Below, piece by piece: positions 1 through 5,524 of a DNA stretch of 17,767 nucleotides (positions are counted from its first letter, which is position 1; each line of letters begins with the position of its first letter). Below the pieces are notes generated by a model. The model made no database searches and was not told where the DNA came from. It saw only the letters and a program-made list of their open reading frames with translations. Made by a program: the position numbers and the translations under genes. Source of the stretch: Microcaldota archaeon (GTDB lineage: Archaea; Micrarchaeota; Micrarchaeia; Anstonellales; Bilamarchaeaceae); the NCBI GenBank assembly GCA_021823425.1, contig JAKANX010000010.1, forward strand, positions 1-17,767. The letters are read 5' to 3'.

Positions 1-1251
1 CCGGGGGCGAAGGCCGTGCTCGCGGGCTCGTTCGCCAAGGGAACGTTCCTAGAAGGCGACAAGGACGTTGACATATTCCTCCTGTTTCGGCACGACGTTG
101 AGAAGGAGGCGCTAGAAGGCCTCGTGCGGGCCGCGGTGGAAAACGCGTTTCCCGGCGTGAAGCTGGTCAAGGGCGGCACGCCGCCGCCCTCCGCGCGCGC
201 GGCGTTCTACCAGATAGCGTATGCGGAGCACCCGTACGTGCGCGTCTTCTTCCAAGGCAGGAAGATAGACGTCGTTCCGGCGTACGAGGCAGGCCACGGC
301 AGGCATTTCGAATTGAAGAGCTCGGTGGACAGGAGCCAGCTCCACACCGAATACGTGCTCTCCAAGATGAACGCGGCGCAGAAGGACGAAGTGCGCCTCC
401 TCAAGAAATTCCTCAAGTCCAACTGCCTTTACGGGGCCGAAATCCGGGTGCAGGGCTACTCAGGCTACCTGTGCGAGCTCCTCATGCTCAAATACGGCAC
501 CTTCGCAAGGTCGGCGGAGGCGTTCGCCAGCTGGGGAGAGCGCACGTTCATGGATTTGGAAGGAAAGCTGGACGAGCGGAAGGCGTTGGAAAAATTCTGC
601 ACGCCCCTAGTCGTAATCGACCCGGTGGACCCGGAGCGCAACGTCTCCGCAGTAGTTAGTGCGGAAAACTACTCCGCGCTAATTGCCCTTGCAAGGGCGT
701 TCCTTTCCTCAAAGGACAAGGCCTCGTTCTTCTCCAAGAGGGAATATTCCGCAGCCCAGCTCGCAAGGCTCATGCGCGGGCGCAACATTTATTGCGTATC
801 GTTTTCAGCCCCGGACGTGGTAGACGACGTGCTCTGGGGCCAGGTGCGCCGCTACCAAAGTGCGCTCTCCTCTGCGCTGAATAAGGGGGGCTTTGAAATA
901 ATAGGGGGCGCGACGGAGCGCTGCGGAAACGAAATCTGCATCCTATTTGAAATCCTGAACCCGCAACTTCCGGACGCGAAACTGGTGGCGGGCCCGCCGC
1001 TCCAGTTCAGGGCCGACTGCGGCAAGTTCGCCTCCCAATACGGAAAATTCCCCCTTTTAATCCACGGCGGAAGGCTGTGCGCGCTAACGCGGAGGAAGGC
1101 GCGCACCCCCGAGGAAATGCTTCCGGCGCTGCGCAGGCTTCCGCTGCCCTCGCACCTCTCGTCCGCGAGGCACGCAAAATTATATAAAGGCGGAAAGGCA
1201 ATTAGCAACTGCCGGGAAGCGCTCCGGCGGTATTTCTCAATGCAAAGGTAA
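1..1251 (+). CDS. cca: CCA-adding enzyme (tRNA nucleotidyltransferase, archaeal class I), 5' end missing
   Basis: Adds or repairs the 3'-terminal CCA of tRNAs using CTP and ATP; consistent with this, the two tRNA genes in the window do not encode CCA. The frame is open from base 1, so the real start lies left of the window and roughly the first 50 residues are missing by comparison with archaeal enzymes of about 440 aa. The visible part opens with the nucleotidyltransferase signature GSFAKGTFLEGDKDVDIF, containing two of the catalytic carboxylates. The third lies in RKIDVVPAYE, about 66 residues later. The SGYLCELLMLKYG segment fits the following helical domain. It stops with TAA and guaAb starts 4 bp later, so the two are probably co-transcribed. 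The family call is strong; only the start is unknown. Confidence 0.93.
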   Translation, partial: PGAKAVLAGSFAKGTFLEGDKDVDIFLLFRHDVEKEALEGLVRAAVENAFPGVKLVKGGTPPPSARAAFYQIAYAEHPYVRVFFQGRKIDVVPAYEAGHGRHFELKSSVDRSQLHTEYVLSKMNAAQKDEVRLLKKFLKSNCLYGAEIRVQGYSGYLCELLMLKYGTFARSAEAFASWGERTFMDLEGKLDERKALEKFCTPLVVIDPVDPERNVSAVVSAENYSALIALARAFLSSKDKASFFSKREYSAAQLARLMRGRNIYCVSFSAPDVVDDVLWGQVRRYQSALSSALNKGGFEIIGGATERCGNEICILFEILNPQLPDAKLVAGPPLQFRADCGKFASQYGKFPLLIHGGRLCALTRRKARTPEEMLPALRRLPLPSHLSSARHAKLYKGGKAISNCREALRRYFSMQR

Positions 1252-1255
1252 TTCC

Positions 1256-2209
1256 ATGCCGTTCAACCCCGACAAATTCATACTCTCATCTGAAAAAGGC
1301 ATCAAGTCCGCAGTGGGAAAGGAGAAGGCGATAATCGCGCTCTCGGGCGGAGTGGACAGCTTCGTCGCTGCCGCGCTGTGCGCCAAGTCAGGCATAAACC
1401 TGCAGGCGGTCTTCGTGGACACAGGATGCATGCGCAAGGACGAGGCCAAAAAGGTCAAGGCAGCGGCGGACGAGGTCGGCGTGCACCTCAAAATCGTGAA
1501 TGCCGAGGAGCAGTTCCTTTCAGCGCTCGCCGGAGTGGACGAGCCCGAGAGGAAGAGGAAGATAATAGGCGAGCTTTTCATACGCGTTTTTGAAAAGGAG
1601 GCCAAGGAGAGCGGAGCCACGTTCCTGGTGCAGGGCACCATCGCCCCTGACTGGATAGAGAGCGGGGGCCACGGAAGGGACACGATAAAGAGCCACCACA
1701 ACGTCGGCGGGCTTCCCGCCAAGATGGGGCTCACGCTTTGCGAGCCGCTCCGCGAGCTTTACAAGCACGAGGTGCGCATTGCGGGAAAATCGCTGGGCCT
1801 TCCCCGCTACGTCTACGAGAGGCAGCCTTTCCCGGGCCCGGGCCTCGCCGTCCGCGTCGTCGGCGAAATCACAAAAGAAAAGCTCGCGATAGTCCGGGAG
1901 GCGTGCGACATAGCCGAAAACGAGATAGACCGGGCGTCCGCCGAGGGGAAGATGGAAAAGCCGTGGCAGTATTTCGCAGCTCTCCTTCCTTCCAAGACCG
2001 TGGGCGTAAAGGGCGACGAGCGCTCGTACAAGTTCACAATCGTTTTGAGGGCGGTCAAGAGCCTTGACGGAATGACCGCGAATTTCTCGCACATTCCTCC
2101 GGAAGTGCTCCAAGTGATTTCAACGAGGATTACGAACGAGATAAGGGAAGTCGGAAGGGTAGTCTACGACATTACCAACAAACCACCGGCCACGATTGAA
2201 TTGGAGTAG
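1256..2209 (+). CDS. guaAb: GMP synthase [glutamine-hydrolysing] subunit B (PP-loop ATPase)
   Basis: Adenylates XMP and, with ammonia from a separate glutamine amidotransferase subunit, makes GMP. At 317 aa it has the PP-loop SGGVDS at residues 30-35 and the C-terminal dimerisation domain, with QPFPGPGLAVRVVGE and the terminal KPPATIELE that are typical of GuaA. There is no amidotransferase domain, so this is the split archaeal arrangement; the partner subunit is not in the window. The start ATG is 4 bp after the cca stop, which suggests translational coupling. No T-rich terminator follows directly; a G+C palindrome lies about 60 bp downstream. Confidence 0.95.
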   Translation: MPFNPDKFILSSEKGIKSAVGKEKAIIALSGGVDSFVAAALCAKSGINLQAVFVDTGCMRKDEAKKVKAAADEVGVHLKIVNAEEQFLSALAGVDEPERKRKIIGELFIRVFEKEAKESGATFLVQGTIAPDWIESGGHGRDTIKSHHNVGGLPAKMGLTLCEPLRELYKHEVRIAGKSLGLPRYVYERQPFPGPGLAVRVVGEITKEKLAIVREACDIAENEIDRASAEGKMEKPWQYFAALLPSKTVGVKGDERSYKFTIVLRAVKSLDGMTANFSHIPPEVLQVISTRITNEIREVGRVVYDITNKPPATIELE

Positions 2210-2220
2210 CGGTTGTCTGT

Positions 2221-2268
2221 TTCGCGTTTGGAGTTCAGGGCTAAGCTGGGAACCGAGAACTGGAAACT
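2221..2268. repeat. Dispersed low-complexity repeat, copy R1
   Basis: Non-coding sequence after guaAb. Read on the minus strand it contains GTTTCCAGTTC followed by a CGGTTCCCAGCTT-like stretch. The same 11-base word and a similar following order occur in the tRNA-Gln intron (5412-5452), and a related GTTCCCGGTTC stretch lies after proS (5525-5594). It looks like a small interspersed repeat rather than a gene; no ORF is credible here. Confidence 0.5.
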
Positions 2269-2271
2269 ATT

Positions 2272-2287
2272 TTGCCGCCGGCGGCAA
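2272..2287. terminator. Perfect 16-bp palindrome between convergent genes
   Basis: TTGCCGCC is followed directly by its reverse complement GGCGGCAA. It sits between the convergent ends of guaAb (+) and the small gene at 2305 (-). It could fold as a hairpin in either transcript, with A/T-rich flanks (TATT before, AATAG after). There is no long U tract, so a terminator role is only suggested; a protein site or RNA-stability element is possible. Confidence 0.35.
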
Positions 2288-2304
2288 TAGAATTGGAATG
2301 AATT

Positions 2305-2622
2305 TCAAACTACTTTCTTGGGCGTCGCAAGCAGCGACGTCTTCTTGGCCAATCCGTCGAGCCCTTCGTAAAACGCGTAATAAACCGCCCTGGAGCGCTC
2401 TTCGGGCGCTCCGGCCTTTGCAAGTATCCCCTGCCTTTGGGATTCGCCCAGGACCGAGGCGGAGTATCCTTCCCCCCGGTAATTCATGCTTTTTGCGACG
2501 GCCGCGAGCGTGCCCATCGTATTGGCGGACACTTCCGCAGGCGCAGCGGGCTTTTCGGCCTTCCCGTAAACTGCGGCGTTCTGGAGCAACTGCCTCTTTT
2601 TTTCCTCGGTCTTGAATTCCAT
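2305..2622 (-). CDS. Unrecognised 105-aa protein
   Basis: I do not recognise this family. The protein is alanine- and lysine-rich, apparently soluble and without a signal peptide or membrane segment. It has a charged N-terminus (MEFKTEEKKRQ), a Pro-Ala linker near residues 24-29 and a helical C-terminal half (SRAVYYAFYEGLDGLAKK). I chose ATG at 2622; a GTG at 2631 would add three residues. A TATA-like ATTTAAAT at 2664-2671 lies about 45 bp upstream on its strand, giving a leader of about 20 nt, and a purine-rich GGAAG lies in that leader. Its coding-like composition, good promoter and opposite orientation to its neighbours make it likely real. It appears to be a single-gene unit. Confidence 0.6.
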   Translation of the reverse strand: MEFKTEEKKRQLLQNAAVYGKAEKPAAPAEVSANTMGTLAAVAKSMNYRGEGYSASVLGESQRQGILAKAGAPEERSRAVYYAFYEGLDGLAKKTSLLATPKKVV

Positions 2623-2663
2623 GTCAACCACTACTTCCGCAATCTATATTTATGTTCCCACCA

Positions 2664-2671
2664 ATTTAAAT
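2664..2671. promoter_or_regulatory. TATA box ATTTAAAT, symmetric, in a divergent intergenic region
   Basis: The palindromic ATTTAAAT is well placed for the minus-strand gene at 2622: expected start near 2642. In the other direction its expected start is near 2693, 11 nt before an ATG at 2704 in frame with the TPR-like gene. A second AT-rich box (TTAAATTTTA, 2719-2728) lies 18-27 bp before that gene's more likely ATG at 2746. Placement is inferred from the usual archaeal spacing. Confidence 0.5.
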
Positions 2672-2745
2672 ACATTTCCATTATATTCCACTAAAATAAA
2701 CATATGCAAATTAGGCTTATTAAATTTTATGCGCGAAGAAGCCGC

Positions 2746-3237
2746 ATGCCCGATTACGAGAAGCTCATAGACGACGGCAGGTACATGGAGGCAGCGAGGC
2801 TCATTGACGCGGAGCTGGCCAAGAAGGAGGGCGACCGCCTATACTACCTGAGGGCGATAGTCTCGTACAAGCTGAGGAACTACGAATACGCGCACGAGAT
2901 GCTAGAGCACGCGCTTTACATGAAGAAGGACCCGGACTACCTGAAGCTCAAGGCGCTCATCCTCATGGAGACGCTGGACTTCGGCGCCGCGTTCGAGGAA
3001 TTGAAAATGGTGCTGGAGCAGAGAAAGGACGCCGAGTGCTACTTCCTCTCGTCCATGTGCCTCATGTTCATGGACAGCCCGAAAAGCCGCGAATATTTGC
3101 AGCTCGCGTACCTCGCGAATCCCGCGAAGACCAAGGCGCTCGTGCGCGAGTTCTACACGCAGTTCTTCAGCAACAACAGGAACATAAGCGGGAAGGAGAG
3201 AAAGGCGCTGGAAGCGCGCATCGCGGCGATAAAATAA
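2746..3237 (+). CDS. TPR-like helical repeat protein, 163 aa
   Basis: A soluble all-helical protein with tetratricopeptide-like pairs. The pattern runs from YEKLIDDGRYMEAARLIDAEL through YYLRAIVSYKLRNYEYAHEML, YLKLKALILMETLDFGAAFEEL and CYFLSSMCLMFMDSPKSREYL, about three to four repeats. Such repeats usually mediate protein-protein contacts; the partner is unknown. I start at ATG 2746 because the AT-rich TTAAATTTTA box lies about 23 bp before it, as expected for a leaderless archaeal gene. An ATG at 2704 would add 14 basic residues (MQIRLIKFYARRSR), possibly just promoter sequence. It ends right before the TATA box of the next unit. Confidence 0.8.
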   Translation: MPDYEKLIDDGRYMEAARLIDAELAKKEGDRLYYLRAIVSYKLRNYEYAHEMLEHALYMKKDPDYLKLKALILMETLDFGAAFEELKMVLEQRKDAECYFLSSMCLMFMDSPKSREYLQLAYLANPAKTKALVREFYTQFFSNNRNISGKERKALEARIAAIK

Positions 3238-3238
3238 C

Positions 3239-3246
3239 TTTTTAAA
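3239..3246 (+). promoter_or_regulatory. TATA box for the leader ORF A unit
   Basis: TTTTTAAA followed by CC, a strong archaeal TATA box, centred about 27 bp before the ATG at 3270. This predicts transcription starting at or within 2-3 nt of that ATG, so leader ORF A would be translated as a leaderless message and the large gene at 3453 would sit behind a leader of about 180 nt. Confidence 0.6.
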
Positions 3247-3269
3247 CCTTTTCTACCACTGGTATTAGC

Positions 3270-3338
3270 ATGGACAGCGCCGGACTCAAAATGAACGCAG
3301 TTCTCCTTATCGCCAGCGTAGTCCCTGTATTGGCCTAG
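3270..3338 (+). CDS. Leader ORF A, 22-aa hydrophobic peptide
   Basis: Encodes MDSAGLKMNAVLLIASVVPVLA and stops at TAG. The placement at the predicted transcription start argues for translation. The C-terminal half is rich in Leu, Ile and Val. Its last codons (GTA TTG GCC TAG) and the ATC-GCC-AGC upstream of them are matched by leader ORF B (ATC-ACC-AGC, then GTA TTG GCC TAG). Peptide and DNA similarity both continue up to the stop. It resembles a regulatory leader peptide rather than a functional protein; a truncated signal peptide is an alternative. Conservation in other genomes is untested. Confidence 0.5.
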   Translation: MDSAGLKMNAVLLIASVVPVLA

Positions 3339-3404
3339 CCGGCCGACCAACTCAACACCCCCGATTAGGAATTCAAAACCCCCGAGCGGCAGTGCCGGGT
3401 TTTT
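3330..3404 (+). promoter_or_regulatory. Structured leader A: stop-codon hairpin H1 and U-tailed hairpin H2
   Basis: H1 pairs TTGGCC (3330-3335) with GGCCGA (3341-3346), leaving TAGCC with the leader ORF's UAG in the loop. H2 pairs AAAACCC (3375-3381) with GGGTTTT (3397-3403) and is followed by another T, so it resembles an attenuator whose U tract is part of the 3' arm. The same two hairpins, with different bases in the arms, occur in leader B. An inner CGGC/GCCG hairpin (3387-3397) competes with H2. The structures are hand-folded; function as a riboregulator is inference. Confidence 0.45.
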
Positions 3405-3452
3405 GCGTTCCTCTTTTCATTGATTATTTCAGGCGCAGGGAAAAAACGAAAA

Positions 3453-4067
3453 ATGGTGATGATGATGAATTCGATGCACGCCCCGATGGCGGGGGCAAGC
3501 GGAGGCAAAATAATGGTGATGCAGAAAACTGGGCCGGACGCGATATTCGGCGGCGCGTTCCCTCGCGCGGCAGTGCGCTCCGGCTCCTTCCTTCCCCATA
3601 TCAAGCCAATCGGCGACGCGCGGGCATATGTCAGCAAAGCCGGCTCGGACATCAGGAAAATGAAGCCGTTCGGCTTCGGGCCCGAGGAGGAACAGAACAT
3701 GATAATTGCGTTCAACAGCCGGCCCGCGGCGATAGCCTCGGGAAGGAAAATCGGCTATTCCGAATCCGTCGTGTTCATAATGCGCGAGACCCCGCCGGGG
3801 GAGCCGGGCGCATTTCGGGCATGGGGCCCCATGCCGGGCAGGGGAATGACATCTGGCTCGTACGTGGGCTCGGACAAGAACGTCTCATTAGAAACCGGGG
3901 GCATCGCGGAATTCATGCAGAAAATCCCATCTGGAACCAAGGTCATAATATACGCCGCTATGGCGGCTGAGGAAGAGAGGTTCGCCTCTTTCGGAAAGGC
4001 GGTCTACCGCGCGACTTCCCCGTGCGGCGAAGGGATAAGGATAAACCCGGTAATTTCCGGGTTCTAG
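3453..4067 (+). CDS. Unrecognised 204-aa protein downstream of leader A
   Basis: I do not recognise this family. It is Gly-, Met- and Pro-rich (MVMMMNSMHAPMAGASGG at the start), apparently soluble, with beta-like segments (NMIIAFNS, ESVVFIMRETPPG, GTKVIIYAAMAAEEE) and a C-terminal CGEGIRINPVISGF. I start at ATG 3453 because the sequence around it (AAAAAACGAAA, then ATGGTGATGATGATGAA) recurs almost identically at the start of the gene at 4545. The frame stays open upstream to 3369, so a longer form from TTG 3420 cannot be excluded. There is no good Shine-Dalgarno site: AGGG lies 15 nt upstream. The next gene follows after 9 bp, so the two are probably co-transcribed. Confidence 0.65.
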   Translation: MVMMMNSMHAPMAGASGGKIMVMQKTGPDAIFGGAFPRAAVRSGSFLPHIKPIGDARAYVSKAGSDIRKMKPFGFGPEEEQNMIIAFNSRPAAIASGRKIGYSESVVFIMRETPPGEPGAFRAWGPMPGRGMTSGSYVGSDKNVSLETGGIAEFMQKIPSGTKVIIYAAMAAEEERFASFGKAVYRATSPCGEGIRINPVISGF

Positions 4068-4076
4068 GGCGTCTGA

Positions 4077-4373
4077 ATGAAAATCCAGGTGAGGAAGAAG
4101 GAGGACGGGAAGGAACCCCTTTTCATAGCGTCCAACGGCAAGGGCGGGAGCGAGGCGAGCAGGCTCGCGAAGTTCAAGGACGTGATTGAGTTCGTGAACG
4201 TGCACGGCCAGCCGTTCTGCGGCCTCAAATCCGACCTCAAAAAGTACGGGGAGGGCCCGCGCAGCGGCGGCTTCACGGTGGAGCTAATAGGCCCGTTCAC
4301 CGAGCGGGAAATCAGGGGGATGCAGGGCTTCCTCGCCGGCACCGACGTTTCGTTAATCCATAAGGAAGGATAA
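4077..4373 (+). CDS. Unrecognised 98-aa protein
   Basis: A small, basic, apparently soluble protein with alternating beta- and helix-like stretches (MKIQVRKKEDGKEPLFIAS, AKFKDVIEFVNVHG, GGFTVELIGPFTEREIRGMQGFL). I do not recognise a family. It starts 9 bp after the stop of the preceding gene and ends 13 bp before leader ORF B, so it is the middle gene of a probable co-directional unit. No membrane segment, signal peptide or metal motif is visible; the single Cys is at FCGLK. Confidence 0.65.
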   Translation: MKIQVRKKEDGKEPLFIASNGKGGSEASRLAKFKDVIEFVNVHGQPFCGLKSDLKKYGEGPRSGGFTVELIGPFTEREIRGMQGFLAGTDVSLIHKEG

Positions 4374-4386
4374 AAGGGAGATTTCC

Positions 4387-4458
4387 ATGATGTGCCCCAT
4401 ACTGATGCGCAACCACGCTTCCATCTCGCTAGTCATCACCAGCGGAGTATTGGCCTAG
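4387..4458 (+). CDS. Leader ORF B, 23-aa peptide
   Basis: Encodes MMCPILMRNHASISLVITSGVLA and stops at TAG. AGGGAG six nucleotides before the ATG is a plausible ribosome-binding site, so unlike leader ORF A it would be translated from an mRNA that already carries the upstream genes. Its C-terminus aligns with leader A at both DNA and protein level (SLVITS-GVLA against LLIASVVPVLA), with a 3-nt-multiple gap, which suggests that the reading frame matters. The N-terminal half is unrelated to that of leader A. Confidence 0.45.
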   Translation: MMCPILMRNHASISLVITSGVLA

Positions 4459-4522
4459 CAGCCAACGACACAGAGTTCCCCGGATTTAGGATTTCAAAAC
4501 CCTAGCGCAATCCTTGGTTTTT
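4450..4522 (+). promoter_or_regulatory. Structured leader B: stop-codon hairpin H1 and U-tailed hairpin H2
   Basis: H1 pairs TTGGC (4450-4454) with GCCAA (4461-4465), with the UAG stop again inside the loop (CTAGCA). H2 pairs AAAACC (4496-4501) with GGTTTT (4516-4521) plus a T. Between them, GGATTTAGGATTTC matches GATTAGGAATTC in leader A. The arms differ from those of leader A at several positions but pairing is kept, which supports a real RNA structure. The distance from the stop to the next ATG is 86 nt here and 114 nt in leader A. Confidence 0.45.
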
Positions 4523-4544
4523 CCAAATCAAAAAAAAAAACGAA

Positions 4545-5174
4545 ATGGTGATGACGATGAACGGTGCGATTGAACATGCGATAAGGAAGAAGGAGCAGAG
4601 GCCCCAGACGGACCTTCCTTCGGTAATTTCCGCAAAAGGGATAAGGGGCAGGGCGCCAGAGTCCGAAGGCATCAGGGACTGCCCGGGCCGCTATTGCGGC
4701 GAGGGCAACCCGATTGCGTCCATTGCGTTCGCCTTCAAGGCAATCGGCAAGGAGGGCCGCAAAATGTTCGAGGAGAAGAGGGCGATGGGGCTGGAGCAGA
4801 TGATAAGGCCCTTCACCAACGGCGACGCAGATTTCCGGCAGGCCTCCATGTACGCGGCGGAAATCGGGCTGGACAGGATTGTGGAATACGCCCGCTCGCC
4901 CACCTCCGAGAACGCGCGGCCGGCGATTGAGGCGATGGAGAAATGCGCGATTGCATACCCCGAGGCAGCGACAGCCGCGAAATACTTCATAAAGGAGCAT
5001 TTCGTGCTGGCGGCGATGATGGTTGCGAGGCAGCACTTCAAGGAGAGGGGGACGGGCAACTACGCGGACCGCGCCACTGCTGCGATAGACAAGGTGCGGA
5101 GCAAGGAGATGGACCCCTATTACGCAGAGGACATCAAGGCGATAATAAAGGGCACGCCCAAGGAGATTTTCTAG
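4545..5174 (+). CDS. Unrecognised 209-aa alpha-helical protein downstream of leader B
   Basis: I do not recognise this family. From about residue 55 on it is nearly all helical (IASIAFAFKAIGKEGRKMFEEKRA, RPAIEAMEKCAIAYPEAATAAKYF, YADRATAAIDKVRSKEMDPYYAEDIKAI), somewhat like HEAT/armadillo-type repeats. The Cys residues at DCPGRYC near residue 46 are an isolated pair. The ATG at 4545 lies in the block shared with the gene at 3453 (CGAA, then ATGGTGATGACGATGAA), so both proteins begin MVM(M/T)MN, but nothing after that aligns by eye. There is no Shine-Dalgarno site before the ATG, only a run of ten A's. A T-rich terminator follows. Confidence 0.7.
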   Translation: MVMTMNGAIEHAIRKKEQRPQTDLPSVISAKGIRGRAPESEGIRDCPGRYCGEGNPIASIAFAFKAIGKEGRKMFEEKRAMGLEQMIRPFTNGDADFRQASMYAAEIGLDRIVEYARSPTSENARPAIEAMEKCAIAYPEAATAAKYFIKEHFVLAAMMVARQHFKERGTGNYADRATAAIDKVRSKEMDPYYAEDIKAIIKGTPKEIF

Positions 5175-5213
5175 CCCCCTTTTCCTTATTTATCCCTTTT
5201 TTTATTTTGAAAA
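5175..5213 (+). terminator. Pyrimidine-rich archaeal terminator
   Basis: After the stop of the 209-aa gene the plus strand runs CCCCCTTTTCC, TTATTTATCCC, then seven T's and ATTTTG. Oligo-T tracts such as these terminate transcription in archaea without a hairpin. Confidence 0.6.
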
Positions 5214-5223
5214 GAAGAAAATA

Positions 5224-5243
5224 TAGCCCCAACCGGATTCGAA
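5224..5243 (-). pseudogene. 20-nt copy of the tRNA-Gln 3' end
   Basis: Bases 5224-5243 are identical to 5377-5396, the part of tRNA-Gln from the discriminator base through the acceptor 3' arm into the T loop. Beyond the T loop the match stops: the T-stem 5' arm is not complementary and no anticodon or D arm follows, so it is not a tRNA. It may be an att-like remnant of integration at the tRNA 3' end or debris of a tandem tRNA duplication. Confidence 0.55.
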
Positions 5244-5252
5244 TGCCAGCCC

Positions 5253-5270
5253 AAGGGGGCAAGCCCCCTT
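5253..5270. repeat. Inverted repeat AAGGGGGC/GCCCCCTT
   Basis: Perfect 8-bp arms separated by AA, 10 bp from the tRNA fragment. It could form a small hairpin on either strand. No function can be assigned. Confidence 0.5.
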
Positions 5271-5313
5271 AGTCCGGCACCGCCCAAACCCCCAAAATAT
5301 TCCATAACACCGT

Positions 5314-5333
5314 AAAATTGCGTTCGCAATTTT
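5314..5333. repeat. Inverted repeat AAAATTGCG/CGCAATTTT
   Basis: Perfect 9-bp arms around TT, downstream of tRNA-Gln in its direction of transcription and before the tRNA fragment. It has a U-tailed hairpin shape on both strands, so it may act as a back-up bidirectional terminator. Confidence 0.5.
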
Positions 5334-5364
5334 TCGAAACCGGCGGAAATCAAAACGATAAACT

Positions 5365-5373
5365 AAAAAAAAA
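5365..5373 (-). terminator. Oligo-T terminator of tRNA-Gln
   Basis: A run of nine T's on the minus strand begins four bases after the tRNA 3' end, the usual archaeal termination signal. Confidence 0.65.
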
Positions 5374-5376
5374 TAT

Positions 5377-5490
5377 TAGCCCCAACCGGATTCGAACCGG
5401 TGTCACAAGGTTTCAACAGCTCCCAGAACCCGAAACACGGAACTGGAAACCTCCAAAGCCTCGTATCCTTGACCGCTAGACTATGGGGCT
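5377..5490 (-). tRNA. tRNA-Gln (TTG) with a ~41-nt intron
   Basis: On the minus strand AGCCCCA pairs with TGGGGCT (7-bp acceptor) with discriminator A. The T arm is ACCGG-TTCGAAT-CCGGT and the D arm has the GTCTAGCGGTCAAGGAT form. The anticodon stem is CGAGG with CCTTG, split by the intron, and the loop CTTTGG-A has anticodon TTG at 5454-5456. Removing 5412-5452 leaves a 73-nt tRNA. A1-U72 and A73 support Gln over Glu. CCA is not encoded, in line with the cca gene. Confidence 0.85.
5412..5452 (-). other. tRNA-Gln intron containing a repeat-like sequence
   Basis: The insertion lies at the usual 37/38 position but could be shifted by one base because A's flank it. Its first bases AGGTTTC are complementary to GAAACCT across the 3' junction. 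The classic bulge-helix-bulge pairing (loop bases CTTT with the 3' end of the intron) is poor by hand, so cleavage may need a relaxed-specificity endonuclease. GTTTCCAGTTC inside the intron also occurs in repeat R1. Confidence 0.55.
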
Positions 5491-5524
5491 AGCTCGTCAG
5501 TAGCACTATTTCGGCTATTTTGGT

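Noticed and set aside
3339..3460. Integron attC-like recombination site between small cassettes
   Set aside because: An ACTCAAC core-like word occurs in copy A but is not kept in copy B, there is no matching GTTRRRY partner, and no integrase is present.
3456..3470. GTGATGA-type C box of a C/D guide RNA at the start of the 204-aa gene (and at 4548)
   Set aside because: No CTGA D box at the right distance in either copy; the word is explained by the shared Met/Val-rich N-terminus.
3336..4458. In-frame UAG in the leaders as a read-through or pyrrolysine codon
   Set aside because: After the stop, copy A meets another TAG within 10 codons, and copy B runs in a different frame from its main gene, so no fused product is conserved.
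5224..5300. A second complete tRNA gene on the minus strand
   Set aside because: The T stem does not pair, there is no acceptor 5' partner and no anticodon arm; only the 3'-end copy is real.
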